Origin: Boletus sp. NGJ
Lineage: Eukaryota > Basidiomycota > Agaricomycetes > Boletales > Boletaceae
Assembly: GCA_019096195.1 (NCBI GenBank)
Contig: JAGTXK010000005.1
Location: 1 to 64,000 of the forward strand
DNA: 64,000 nt
Direction: 5' to 3'
Shown here one piece after another: positions 44,893 to 56,786 of this stretch. A model generated the notes under the pieces. That model was given only the letters and a program-made list of their open reading frames with translations, was not told where the DNA came from and searched no databases. Position 1 is the stretch's first letter; every line of letters begins with the position of its first letter. Made by a program: the position numbers and the translations under genes.

Positions 44893-46742
44893 GGAGGACC
44901 CAGTATGCGTCTTCGTCGGAAAGCTTGCGGAGGTCTTGCACAAGGTCCTGAGACACTTCAATCATTCTGGTGTCGTGGATGAAGGACTTGAGGTGGTGGA
45001 TGCTTCGCTCTACATCCGTGTTTTCCACCTGGGCCTTCATCCAACATATAGACCAAGGGTCTAACATGTTTAACCATGAACGAGAGGACGTCTCTTCCTT
45101 TTGTGCTTCCTTGGGGTGTTTGCGGGGTATTGTGTTGGCGTTGTTCGGCCCATCGTCTAGTTTTATGGACAGCGCAAACTTCACCTTTCACGGTAGGATG
45201 GTCACGCTTCTTACTGGCAGCGTGCCGGGGAGGTTCACCCGGTTTTCAGTTTCAGTCTCATCAATGTCCAGAATTGCAAATCTATTTCTTGACAATGACT
45301 TATGGGGTACAGTAGGTCGACTGGTGTCTACTGTATGGACTGAAAACCCAAATTGTTCATTACATCCAAAGCATGCACTACTGGCTCCTCCTGAGGAGCT
45401 TCTGTTGAGTCCATCATGGCCCGGATGGCTGCAAACATGTTTGAGGACACTTCTTGTCTGTTTACCGTGATACTCCTCACCTGTGGGCGAGGGCAGGGAG
45501 GGTGGTCTGCACATGGCCACAGTTTCCTGCACTTCCTGCACAGGCTGGCTGTGCATGCCTTATCTAGCTCCATTGGAGCGCCTTGTTTGGGGAACGTCCC
45601 AGTTTGCTGAGGGTGCGGACGCACTGCGGGCATCAAGGTGGGGGGAGCGGTTGTTGGTGGGGCACAGTGAGGGTGAGAAATAAAGCGCAGGGTTGTACAT
45701 GGAGCTGGTCACATAGACAGAGGTGGCCTTTTTGCGCTCCATGATGGCGCCAAGTACTTCCTCTGCCTGTACGAGGGCCTGTTCCCACTCACGAACGTTG
45801 GTACTGTCGATGAGATCGGGTTTGTATCTCTCGATGTATTCCACCAGGTCATTTCGAGCTTGGTGGCGTATTTGATTGATGATCGTTCCCCATTGATCCA
45901 CACATCAAACTTTACCTCCATCACAAGTTGGTAGAGTCTGGTGAAGTAGTCTTCCACCACGTCTTTTCCCTGCCTGAGGGTGAAGAGCTTCTGCTTGGCC
46001 TGTCTAACGAGGCCGGCTGGTTGGAAGGTCTTCTTCAACTTGTCGATGAAGAATTCATAACTGACAAGGGCATACACGTTGCCCTCGGCCAGCAAGTCGG
46101 AGAAGCGGCTGGCTGCATTGTTGCAACGCATGTATGAGAGTGTGATGAGGATCTTTTGCCGATCAGTCAGCTCAGTCTTGAAGCCACTTAGGTACAGGGT
46201 CATCATCCGCCACCATTGGACGAATTTCTCCTTGTTACCATGACATAATGCTCCAGCTTTGAGGCCAAGCTCTTCCCAATCCGGGGGGAAGTCAGAGGGA
46301 ACCCATGCACTGGCGCTCTCGGCTGCCCAGGTGAACTCGGGCCTGAGGGCAGTGACAGCGGGGATGGCAGGGGCCAGGATGGAGGAGGGCCCTGCAGAGG
46401 GACCTGGGGTGTTCTGGCAGGGGACGGGATGTTGACCCAGATGGGGCCTGGGGAGATTGGGTCCTCGTGAGAGACCTCGATTGGGGGCGGGGGTCCAGCC
46501 ACTGTGGGGTCTTCCGTGAACTGCTGGCACCATATGTTGTATCGGAGGACCGACTGGTGCAAATTGTATTGGGCCACCTCTCATTGCAGGTGCGTGGCCA
46601 CTGGGAGGTATGGGGCCAGCTGGGCCAGCTGGAGGGTAGGAAGGCCCTGGGCTGCTGCCCTCTGGGCAAGATCATGAAAGCTCCCTGGAGCAGTGGGAGC
46701 AGCGGAGGTGGGGCGGCTGTAGGGGCTTGGGACTGTGGTCAT
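44893..46742 (-). pseudogene. gag region of element A (fossil)
   Basis: Starts near an ATG at 46742. It has the same proline-rich and capsid-like blocks as B (KFVQWWRMMTLYLSGFKTEL, FFIDKLKKTFQPAGLVRQAK, KDVVEDYFTRLYQLVMEVKF). The knuckle CRKCRKLWPCADH lies near 45510. Element B inserted near its end. Several breaks. Confidence 0.85.
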
Positions 46743-46974
46743 CACGGCAGAGTCCTGCGAGCTTAGCTAAACGTGTGATTGTGCGTACGCGCCAGGTAAG
46801 CATCGGCAAGTAAGTGGTAAGGGTGGTGTGGACGACTAGGCTATACTCAGGGTGAGCCCAGACATAACGTTGGCGGAAAACCTGATAAGCACATGTTTGC
46901 TCAGGAGGCAGCTTGAAAAAGATAACAGCGGGAAAGACCGCACACCATCTGGAAGTGGGAGAGTCAAAGGAGGG

Positions 46975-47225
46975 AACCGGAGGATAACTTCCCTACTACA
47001 GAAAGGTGCTGCATGGGGAGAAGTCAAGATAAACTCCCTTGTCGCAGCTATGTGACGTTATGGGTGATCATGCGAACCCGAGTCCACTATCGTAGGACCA
47101 ATGTATGCTCAAGTCGACAACCACTCGAGAAGCAGGGCTAGTGCTCTATGCCTGGTAGCAACGTTATCCTTATTTAGTACACCGGACAAGCATATAGACA
47201 AGCGCTTCGATGAGTGCTTTACTTG
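46975..47225 (-). ncRNA. conserved structured leader of element A
   Basis: Hairpin 1 is TATGC/GTGTA around TTGTCCG at 47178-47194, with two G-U pairs. Hairpin 2 is CTCGAGT/ACTTGAG around GGTTGTCG at 47108-47129. Hairpin 3 is CTTTC/GGAAG around TGTAGTAG at 46988-47005. Each stem differs in sequence from B and C but still pairs. Confidence 0.65.
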
Positions 47226-47576
47226 GGTACTTCATGTGTACCAGTGGGTTCCTCTAAGCCTGAGGTCCAGCAGAAGGTTGAGCAGCAGCGAAGAGCCCAC
47301 GCACTCAGAAGTGAGGGGAGGAGGGGAAAACGGTGACCGGTATCTCCTTATCTTCTCCTGCAGTAGAGGATGATCTCGCACTAGCCACCACCTAGTAGGC
47401 TGGGATTACACTTATCACTAACGAGAGTCCTCGGTTCCTCTGAGGATGGATGTGGGGAGAGTCTGGGTCAGAAATGGGAGTGGTACTAGCAGACAAAAAG
47501 TTTGCGCCGACTAGGCAAAGCAAGTAGGATGGGGGAGTAAAAGGTGTCTGGAGGCGAAGAGCCCGGGGATGAGGTA

Positions 47577-47590
47577 GTAGCTTTGGAATT
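47577..47590 (-). other. primer-binding site of element A
   Basis: GTAGCTTTGGAATT (plus strand) abuts the 5' LTR. The LTR carries the exact 14-base reverse complement at 47654-47667, about 30 bases from a minus-strand TATATAAG at about 47692-47699. Confidence 0.7.
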
Positions 47591-47949
47591 TGAAAGGAAA
47601 AGGCCTTAATATCTCAAGGGGCGCGAAGTGCGCTATCCAAGAGAGAGAAAAGGAATTCCAAAGCTACCGAATACAAGTGTTACTACACTACTTATATACT
47701 ACCTACTCGTGGGCCCAGACCGTGGTTTAGGGCCAGCATGGAAGCTACTAGAATGTTCCGTATGACGTACAGTGACGTAGTGGGGTCTAGGCTGTTCTAT
47801 GGGTATAGGGTTGTGACGTAGCCTGACGTAGGTGTGACGTGTGGTCTAGACTTAAGGTCTAGGTATAAGGTAACTATGTAAGCGTCTGTGGGATCACTGA
47901 GTCTTAGCTAACTACGATAATTGAAAGGAAAAATGTCAGAGTCGTTTCA
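47591..47949 (-). repeat. 5' LTR of element A
   Basis: 359 bases, ending against the TTGGG target duplication at 47950-47954. Confidence 0.95.
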
Positions 47950-47954
47950 TTGGG

Positions 47955-50900
47955 AATTGGCAAACAACCTGTGCACTTAGTTACACTAAGTTTACCAACT
48001 GACTCACATCTAGCTGAGCTAGATACTGTTTCATCTAGGAGGTATATTTCCCCTAGCTTATAGTGTTCTAACCACAGGAGGCAAAGCAAAAGTCTAGGAA
48101 AGCCCATTGTTTACAGTTTCCATTGCTTTCACCTGACATAGAAGTCATTGGGGTCCTTTCATATACATCAAGCCCTCATTTATTCACCCTTTCCATATTC
48201 TACACATGTTTATTTCAGATGGGCCTGACCATGTCTCACATGTCTCACATATCTCGGGCAGCTAAGTTGGTCATGGGATCATCCATACACATCAGGCCCT
48301 TTGCAAGCAGGCACTCTGTATGCTACAGGGGATTGTGACTCATTATGTGATTAGATTAGGTTATCACACAATATAACCACTTCATGACAAGTCTCTGCAC
48401 GTGGGAAAGTCATATTTTCTATTCAAGAATTGGAATCCCAGTGATGACCAAGATTAGGCTCATGGTCAAACTGAGTTGCGAGGGCACGTACTGCACTCAC
48501 TAACTAAACGAGAATACAAACCCAGTGCTGCAATAATGAACCTGATCAAGACAATTCAACACGAGTAGACCATAACCTTGCAACGTACAACCTGCAAACT
48601 ACTAACCAATATCCATCCGCTCCTCCTCTGAATCTGGCCTCTCAGTTCCATCGCCAACATCCGCTGCCGCGCTCGACTGAGCTATCTCTGCGGGTCCCGG
48701 CTCGTCGGAGAACCATGTTGCATCTTTGTCCCAGAATGGCAGCATTTGGCGAACGAGTTGCAGGGAATCCTTGTCTTGTCTTGGATGATCTTCCAAAAGA
48801 TTATCCGTACCCAAGACCTGCATGTATTCCTCACGCTCGGTATCGCCGATTACCTTCCATGTCGCATGCTGTGCACCCGTAGGCTCGAAGACTGTACCTC
48901 GGGTGCTTTGGCGGTGTCGTGCCAGTGATGCGTGAGGAGGTGCGCGTTCCTCCTTTGCCAATTTCCAGGTGGGATTTCCCGAGAGTAACGGTAGCACCTA
49001 GCTCAGCCACGAGTGTCACATATGGCCTTCTACGGTGCAGATCCCGGGGGAGAATCCTCGGCGAACAAGTTCAAGTGTCATCCTGGTCGATGATGTAGGT
49101 ACCCGCCTCTTTCCGCCGCTTCACCTGTATCAGAAGTGCAGACATCGAGGTTTCTACCAGCTTTTCGTGTTTGGCAAGTAAGACTGGAATGATCATGTCG
49201 ATGCCTCCTTGGTTGGTGGCGATATATGAATGCCGAACCCCTCACAAAAGCCGGATACCATGGCCTTTGTCGACAAGTCGTCGACCACTTTGACGAAATG
49301 TGTGAACCGCACCACTGCATCTCCAAAGGCATCTTCAAGCGCACGTTGCTCGACCACGTTGTCCGGCTTCGAATTCAGGATCGGGATAGAGAACTCGTCG
49401 GCAAACAGGGCTTTCAGAAACTGGAGGAAGCCGCAACCCTTGCTGAAGTTCGGCTCTTCGACTCCCCGCTAATTTCGTCGGCTTGTTCAGCGACAATGGC
49501 ATCTATGTATGCCTTCCTGAGAAGCACCCGCATGACGACCTCACCCCTCTGACCGAGGTCGATCAGCCCACTGTCGAAATTCTTCTTCAGGATGGAGATC
49601 ATCCTACTTTCCGAATGTTTGTCGCTCTGTTGCATGTAGTGGTACATTTGACGTGATGCAGCCTCCGCAAGGAAAGGCTCGGATGGATATCCGGAGCGGA
49701 AGTAACGGCGGTGAGTCTGGCACGGAGAACGCGGTCCTCATGTGGCTCGCAACCATTTCTGTTTCGGTGCTTGTGTGCCAAGCTCTGCTCCAACTCCCTC
49801 CTTGGCTCATAGTCGATTGTAATCAAAACATCCAAAATTGCGAGCATTGCCGTATCGCTGTGTTTGTCCTTCCAGATGTCCCTGGTCGCGGAGGAGTTTT
49901 ATCGCGTGCCATTCCTCATGACTTCGCCGACCGTGGTAGTCTCTCGACCAGCCTTCAATCATGGTCCAGAACCTGCGACACCGAGATTAGCGAAAGAGAA
50001 GCCCACTGAACTGGCTTTCATACAATGGCCTCCCAAACCGTGCCAGAAAGGGGAGCTCCGAAAGGTGCTCCAACTGGAATTGTCCAGGTCGAAGTGGAAA
50101 GCTTGGGTGGCAGTCGAACGGTGTTTCCGTGATAGGAGCATGAAGCACGCTCGTATCCTCCTGCCGATAGGACGGAGCCACGTCTGGGGACGGAGCCAGC
50201 AATGCCAGAGATGATTCCGTGGAAAGAAAAATGGTAAAGACATTAAGGCTGCTGAAGGCATTCAAACTCGACGACACGATATCGTACAATGTCACCATGC
50301 CTCGCCGCCTCGAATGGGGTGGCGAAACTCGTGTGCTTCGTCAAAGTACAATATGACTTTGACATCACGCGATTCTGGGAAGGCACAAAAAGTTGTCAAG
50401 GCAGAAAGCAACCCGTGGAACTCTGGATTTGGGTCGGCTGAGATGTTGCTGGCCTTACTGTCGAGGCTAGCCTGATGGATTAAACATGATCATGCTGAGA
50501 TTAGAAATAACAACAAGCAAGCATCCAATATACTGGCCTGGACATCATTACATGCCCTCTACGACTCTCTTGTATAGCTGAGATCGCTTGTTATTCTCTG
50601 ACAGATGTGTCTTCCAGCGGAGCGCGAGTTCCTTTGGAGATACTTTGGGTCCTCCATCGAAGATTTTTCGCACTTCAATGGTGACTTTTGAAAATAGTTG
50701 TTCGAAGAACAGCGTGACGCGATCCCAAAGCTGCATTCTTGCCTTTCTGCCGCAGCTCGTGGATATACATCCAAACGTCTGTGTCTTCTGGCGGGTAAGC
50801 ATCCCCTGCAGACAATCAAAACAGCAATTAACACTGCAACGCAAGGCCGACATGCACGGCACTCACATTTTTGACGCTCTGAAGGATGACGAACATTGAA

Positions 50901-51770
50901 CGGGATTGTGAAAACCAGGTTGGCCAGCTCGTCGACCATGCGAGATTTTCCTGTGCCAGAGCTCTGGACGAGCGCGACAGAATCAGCATACACCCCTCGA
51001 CCCTTCATTGTATTGATGTTTTTCAACATGATCTCGTGATATCTTCCACGATACGCACGAGACCAGGCTGAGGCTGGTGACGGAACCTCAATCAATACAG
51101 AGGGTGCACAAGGTCAGGAGATGATTTACCTAGATCAGCTACACATATCCACGACGAAAATGGGAAGGATATCATCAACGAAAAGACGAGTGATCGGGAC
51201 AGTTATTGCTCACCACGAGCAGGGTCCCGGGATTCGACACCAGCACCCCGACCAGACTGTCCTTCATCCAAAGTGCTGGGGGCGTATTGAAGAACGACTG
51301 ACAGAGCTGATCATGCGTGAGGAAAGTAACAGACGAGCTACCTACCCAAGGGCACATCTTCATAGCGTCCCTCCTTAATGGCACTCTCCAGAGCTTCCTG
51401 AACATCAGGCCGCTCCTCGAGCAGCGCCGCACACCGACCAAGGTCCTTGGAGCCGCCTCGATTTGCTTGTCGGATTTGGCCTTCTCGTAAAGCGTACGCA
51501 GCACATTGGGTAGCAAGTCGGCGGGAGCGAGGTAGTGCTGCAGTCCCCTGACCCTTTCATGTATCTCTTCATTTGCTGCCTTGTATTTATCTGCAGAATC
51601 TCCTGACTTGGACGACTTCGGATCGACTGGTCCAGCTTCCTCTAGCGCAGTGTGGTCCCGTTTCGACATGGTGACTTCAGTAATCTCTGACAGTAGACAA
51701 AGGGGCCGATTCAAGTCGTGGCTGACAGCGGATTTCTTGCTCGTGTTAGTAATTGCATCCGATTCCGCAT
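47955..51770. repeat. left arm of large inverted repeat
   Basis: Each position x in this arm matches 111984 minus x in the right arm, on the opposite strand, with only small offsets from indels. Identity is very high by eye, apart from a short divergent patch near 49040-49090 (right arm 62890-62945) and near the inner end. The arm holds a P-loop NTPase gene (minus) and about 650 bases of flank (47955-48600) with no clear gene. The outer part of the right arm runs off the window end. Confidence 0.95.
48602..51670 (-). pseudogene. P-loop NTPase with possible nuclease tail, left copy (fossil, possible CR-type effector)
   Basis: Reading leftwards from an ATG at 51670 (MSKRDHTALEEAG), a helical N-terminal part is followed by a Walker A motif (SSGTGKSRMVDELA, about 50963-50925) with VFTIPFNVRHPSE. 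A Walker B/DExH-like ILYFDEAHE lies near 50350, and a sensor-like FLSTESS stretch near 50225. Next come SLEPRRE-like and MVASHMRTAF-like blocks. Near 49205-49115, GGIDMIIPVLL and LLIQVKRR are spaced like the D and QxK of a PD-(D/E)xK nuclease. Introns of about 50-90 bases are visible. NTPase plus nuclease is the architecture described for Crinkler-RHS-type (CR) effectors; that link is inference. It looks broken, with several breaks. Confidence 0.55.
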
Positions 51771-51840
51771 AGAGTCCGAGGATGGTACTCAAAGTACTCA
51801 AGATTGAGGGGTTCTGTCACCATGCGCAAAGCACCAGATA

Positions 51841-52077
51841 TACACTATCATAGATACACAAGGACAGGCTCGTCTGGCTTTGGTCGTGAACGAACCTGCG
51901 GATCCACAGGGTTCTGGTCTTGTCCAGTTCTATGACCACCTCTTCGAGGCAATTCGCAGCGTTGACGAGAACCACACCTTGTTCTTGGATGGAAACACTT
52001 ATACGATCGATTTCTCCGCCCTCCTAATTGACGCGAAGGAAAGGTGGAAAAATACTGCACACGCTCTTCATGATGTA
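51841..52077 (+). pseudogene. glycoside hydrolase family 5 exon fragment
   Basis: One open stretch reads ARLALVVNEPADP, where NEP carries the catalytic acid/base Glu of family 5 (codon at 51892). LVQFYDHLFEAIRSVDENHT and LFLDGNTYTIDF follow. It ends ERWKNTAHALHD at a good donor, GTACGT (about 52074). This corresponds to the middle of a GH5 endo/exo-glucanase. No preceding or following GH5 exon is recognisable, so it is an isolated fragment lying just inside the left repeat arm. Confidence 0.6.
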
Positions 52078-52680
52078 CGTTTCTTCAAATCGATCCCATG
52101 TGAAGCACGCCAATTCCAGCAGGGTATGCAGTATACGGATTCCCGGCCTTTCCTGCCCCCTATGACAGGTCACCAGAAGTAATTAACCTGATGAGGAATA
52201 CATACCAGCGCAAACGTGCTTAGATGGACCAACGTAGTCCATGCGTATAGAATAGCGAGTGGGGCCGAATACATGCTCGAAGGGGAATATGATGGAGAGG
52301 AGACTGACAACATAAGCGAGCAGCGTCACAACGTCCTGAAAGATCAGCTTGACATTTACGCGGTGGTCCGTATCCAATTTGTCCTTTTCGCTCAGTGGCA
52401 AGTAGCAAGTATATTGACGGACATTTCCTTGTCAGGACCGGCTTAGTTGGCTGGGACGTGAGAATACCCGATGGAGCTGGGTATCCGCCATCAAAGAATA
52501 TCGGCCACGCCAGAGTCTATGATCTCCCCAAGGCATTGCTAGTGAAAGAAGCACGCACAGGATTGAGATCGGCGGGCGATGCTCTCGTGAGGTTGCGTCG
52601 ACGGGAAACAGACAACCAAGACTGATTTTTTTTTTTTTGGCTAGACACAATATGCAAAAGTCCAAAGTCTCTGTCAAGCT
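52078..52680. other. no complete gene seen
   Basis: Several open frames with moderate GC occur here (for example 52395-52625), but no family motif or clear splice pattern. A T-run of about 12 lies at 52626-52638. Confidence 0.4.
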
Positions 52681-52687
52681 CACCACG

Positions 52688-52995
52688 AACTGAATGCATG
52701 TCAAAGACCAAAGTGCAAGTTCGATCATGATTTGGTCGACAGCGCACGAATCGAGAAGCTTGCGCGGTGGGCACCAGGGAATACGAATGATTATGATGCA
52801 CTGACGGTCGAGTGCCGTGTGGTGGAGGGGCGAACGACGTGGAAGATTATTTTGAAGGAGGCTGTCTTCGCGGCGTTGAAAGCGACCGAGCCAATTGCGC
52901 GCCGTATCCCGTCGAGACCATACAGCTATGAGAGTGCAGAACTGTTGGACGTGGTGAGGCATATGGAGCAGGTCGTTGGGCTTGCTACTACCTGA
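52688..52995 (+). pseudogene. unknown 3' exon fragment
   Basis: An open frame with good coding character reads CQRPKCKFDHDLVDSARIEK, then DYDALTVECRVVEGRTTWKI, and ends MEQVVGLATT with a stop at about 52993. It lies 160 bases upstream of the CASP start and seems to be the last exon of a gene whose upstream exons are missing or unrecognised. Confidence 0.4.
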
Positions 52996-53156
52996 ATATT
53001 GAATCATGTCATTGCTGGTTGTGTTCAAGTTTGTGTTGTAAACCTGAGCGACTTAGCGACGCTCGGGTAACACAGCTTCTTGCTTGCTATACTTTGGTAA
53101 CCAAACTAATCATAGGCTCTGCATCCTCACCATTGTCTGTCATCCGAGCCGTCGCG

Positions 53157-56093
53157 ATGGGCTCGACAGAGCAACACAACTTCTCCGGAGCGCTTGCGAC
53201 GTGGAAAGGTGCGCTTTGTACCCCTCCGTTTACTAAGCTACAACACCTCGCTCATGCACCGTCGCACTTCTGTCTATGAACATTCTGTGGCCTTCTCGTT
53301 CCGGAATCTCTTCGTTTTGGACCTTTCCTCCGCCTACGTGACGGCGTGTTTGTGCTAGGCATCAACCTTCATGAACTCCAAAAGGCGCTCGATGCACAAG
53401 GCATCGAGGTAGTCGAGAACCAGAAAGAGAACGTGCTCAGTCGCAAGGGGCTGGCTGAGCGCACTAAAGGTACGCTCCGTTTCAATGCATGAACCTCTAA
53501 TTGACACCTCCATATACAGAGTTCAAGAAGATCTCAGACGACGAAAAGCTCAATTCGTTCAAGGGACTGCTCAAAGGTACGTCTCTCTTCCTCGTCGTTG
53601 GACTCGCGCGGTATAGGCGCACTCACGTCACCCTTTCCGACGACGAACCACCCCATAGCCTACCAACAGGAAATCGACAACCTCACAAAACGTTCCAAAG
53701 TCGCCGAGTCAGCCTTTCTAAATGTCTACAAAGTGCTCGCAGAAGCCCCAGATCCGTATCCACTCCTCGAAGCAGCCGTAGAACAGACAATAACGTCTGA
53801 GACGAACGCATCGTTGACTGCCGAAGTCAACGCGCTCAAGGCCGAGGTCGCGCGACTCAAGGGGGAGAACGTTGAGCTGAAACGGGAGAACAGCGCGATG
53901 GAGAGTACGAAGAGGAGAGTGGAGACCTTGGAGGGCAAGGTGGGTGTGCACACTATGATTCTCATTTGCGTGTGCGGAGAACTCTGGGATGGGATGGGGT
54001 GCTGATCAAGGCGTTGGAACAGATGGACGAATTGATCGCTGAAAAGGTCACGCAGAAGGAGAATGAATTGAATGCGACGTATGATGAACGCATGCGGAAC
54101 TATGAGGAACGGTGAGTGGCTTGCCGGCGGTCCTGTCGAATTGGGACTCACTTCCATCACTTTCGTTCGTCGTGCGTCACAGTGAACGGGACCTGACGCG
54201 CCAAGTCACGCTTTATAAGTCGCAACTTCGTGAGCTTCGACTGTCAAACGAGACTAACCAAGCGCGTCTTTTGGATGTCAGCTCGCGTGCTGATCAAGAC
54301 CTCGTTTCGCGACTCGCTGAGGCAGACATGGTCCTCGCCGATCTCGAGCGGGCAAATAGTAGAGTCGCAGCTGTCGAAGGGAGGAACGTGGGTCCCATCT
54401 CCTTCTGCCCAATGTCTGTATCCTAACCGCAAGGTCACTATATGCGACACGACAGGAGGAGTTGCGTGCCGAGATCGAGGCACTAAGGGCGCAGAGTGAG
54501 AACACGAAGTTGTTGCGTTTTACTGTTTCTCGGTTGTGTAGATCGAAGCTGATTGGTATGCAGAATAACGAGCCTGCAATTGCATCTGTCGACTCTCGAG
54601 TCAACCAACGCGGATCTGACAGCCCAACTCCTTTCTATCCAATCACAACTGTCCCTTGCGCAATCCCAGCTCGCAAGACACGATGAAGAGGGTGCGAAGC
54701 GAGATAAGAGGGAAAAGGCAGAGCTACGAGCGCAAGTGGGCACGCTTAAGCAGAAGGTTGCGACGTATGCCGATTACGATGAAATCAAGCGGGAGCTCGA
54801 GATCATGAAGGTGAGTTGTGGCGACGAATCTCAAACCTGATTGCTCATGCCTAACAAATAGTATGTTGAATTTGGTGGTCTCGATGACGATACCTCCGAT
54901 ACAGATGGTGACGACTGGTCCTCCCACGAGTCGGAAGGTGTACATCTCCCTGATCCGAACGCTGACAAGGCAAATGCACAGCATGGAAAGAGCCTCGAAG
55001 TACACCTCGCAAGCAAGAACAAGCGTATCCTCGAAGAGCTCACGCGTTTCAGGGTAGGCTTGGCCCGCTTCCCTTCACAGTTGCTACAATACACACGCTC
55101 ACGCACCATATCAGATCCTGCACACGTCCCTTGAAGAGTCCCTCAAATCCACACAGTCCGAGCTTGAGACGGCCCGGGGAGAGCTTTCCAAGCAAAAATC
55201 ACTCAATGAGAAACTGGAGACGGACCTTCTTGCGCTCGATAACCGTTCTGCACAGCCCCCAAGCACAAGTAGAACGATGGGCGTCGACGACGCGTTGGCT
55301 GGGCTCGGCCTAGAGCTTGGGTTGGAAACTGCCAAGAATAAGAAAGGCGAGTCGTCTGGCAGTACGGCGCGAAGCACGCCGATTCCATTCACCTCGTCTG
55401 CGGATACGTCGATATTACCCATCGTGACGAGCCAGCGGGACAGGTTCAGAGCACGGAACGCCGAATTGGAAGAGGTACGTGTGTTTTCGTTTTCGCTGAT
55501 GCTTGGGTGCTCACGGTGTATGCAACATGCAGGAACTTCGACGTCAGTTCCATGCAATTTCAGAATTGCATTCCGAGATCAAGTCATTGCAGTCGGATAA
55601 CCTCAAGTTGTATGAAAAGGTGCGGTATATGCAGAGCTATCGTGAGACGTCGTCCGTGTCGCAGTTGGATCCTTTGCCTCGGACATCCCAGTCGCATGGA
55701 AAGGGCAAGTCCAGGGTCGGTGGTACAGGGGATGGTGGTGATGATGACGAGGTTGAGCTAGGGAAATGGAGACAGAGATATGAGGAGACGATGAATCCAT
55801 TCGAAGCCTTCCGAGGGAGGGCACGTGTTTCTCATGTGCAACTATAGACGCCTGCTTGACATGTTTCACAGGAAGCGACACAAGCATATACGTCCCTGCC
55901 ACTCCCCGAGCGTCTCCTCCTCATGCTCACGCGTGCGGTTCTCGGACATCGTCGCGCGAGACTTGCATTTGTGAGTTATGCGACCGGGTTACATTTCTTG
56001 GTCGTCTGGGTCGTCTGGAGTGGGTGGGGATGTTGGGGGGATGAGGGGGCAGGGGTGACGGACGGGTACGTCGACGTACCCCGACCGTTTTAA
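53157..56093 (+). CDS. COY1: CASP/COY1-type Golgi coiled-coil membrane protein
   Basis: Twelve exons give a 722-residue protein: 53157-53208, 53359-53469, 53520-53576, 53659-53939, 54011-54111, 54183-54387, 54456-54508, 54564-54810, 54862-55053, 55115-55474, 55533-55820 and 55872-56093. All phases agree. The start [17 protein letters not shown], then [38 protein letters not shown] and [18 protein letters not shown] are CASP hallmarks. Long coiled coils fill most of the chain. The C-terminus has NPFEAFRGR, then [20 protein letters not shown] and [19 protein letters not shown], leading into one hydrophobic segment. CASP (yeast Coy1) is a tail-anchored golgin acting in intra-Golgi retrograde traffic. 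Intron 11 appears to be GC-AG. Parts of exons 6-10 are duplicated at 11.7-13.5 kb and 59.4-60.0 kb. I see no break in this copy. Confidence 0.9.
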
Positions 56094-56786
56094 ACATGTC
56101 TGCCATCGTGCTGGCTAGTTTCTGGTACGATGCGACACCCCGTAACCGATGGTCAGAGCGTGTCATACCCCATTGCTCGTATCTAATTTACGTTACCCAT
56201 TTGACTGTAAGTGCAACTCGATGCAAGGCTGCTCATGAAGCGTTGCATTCTGATGTGATACCCTGACCAAACGAACAGACGAGTTTGATTACCCTGCAAC
56301 ACCGCTGTTATAAAATGACTGGCATTGTCTTCTACGCTGCAACTTACGGGTTGGGGTTTGGATTTGAAACGGCCGTAAATAGAGGCTTCACTCGTTTCGT
56401 GTCTAGTGGGGGTGCGACTCGTACAGGAAACAATGAGTGGTGTGCACCGTCGGAAGATGTTGATCCTGCGCCGCAACTTCTCGTCTCTGCATTACTATCT
56501 CGGCGAGCAAGCTCGGGCATATCTTTGCCAACCCTCATGAAGCAGATCATGGCACCGCCCGCGCTCTCATTTTGGATGTGTCAGACGCCGATTTCACGGC
56601 TTCTCCGATCGACGCTTCGTCATGCGGCACAAAGGTATTGCGCACATCAATATCTAGTGACGCGGACTTTATCGTCAGAAGCCATTTGTCATTTTGCTTC
56701 CGGCATGCTTGGCTATATATTCCGTCTCCTCTTGTGTGATTCCCAACTCAAAACCCAACCCCTCCAACTTGACTATTGTATCCAAC
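56094..56786 (+). promoter_or_regulatory. CASP 3' flank and SDR promoter region
   Basis: No gene is seen. A TATATAT motif at 56714-56720 lies about 70 bases upstream of the dehydrogenase start codon and may serve as its TATA box. A long open frame (56285-56926) runs through here into SDR exon 1 in a different frame and is treated as chance. Confidence 0.5.

Larger units (their letters stand above)
33703..47949 (-). mobile_element. Ty3/Gypsy chromovirus, element A (host of nested element B)
   Basis: LTRs of 359 bases at 33703-34061 (3') and 47591-47949 (5') flank it, with a perfect TTGGG duplication (33698-33702 and 47950-47954). Removing nested element B and its target repeat leaves about 7.1 kb. 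From right to left: leader 46743-47590, gag about 44893-46742, then B inside the gag C-terminal region, protease 37216-37689, reverse transcriptase, RNase H, integrase, chromodomain-type tail at about 34400, and a polypurine tract next to 34062. LTRs differ at about 13 of 359 sites, all transitions by eye. It is broken by B and by several smaller breaks. Confidence 0.95.

Noticed and set aside
49037-49095. Evidence that the two inverted arms are evolutionarily old
   Set aside because: This short divergent patch contrasts with near identity elsewhere, so local conversion or mutation explains it better than age.
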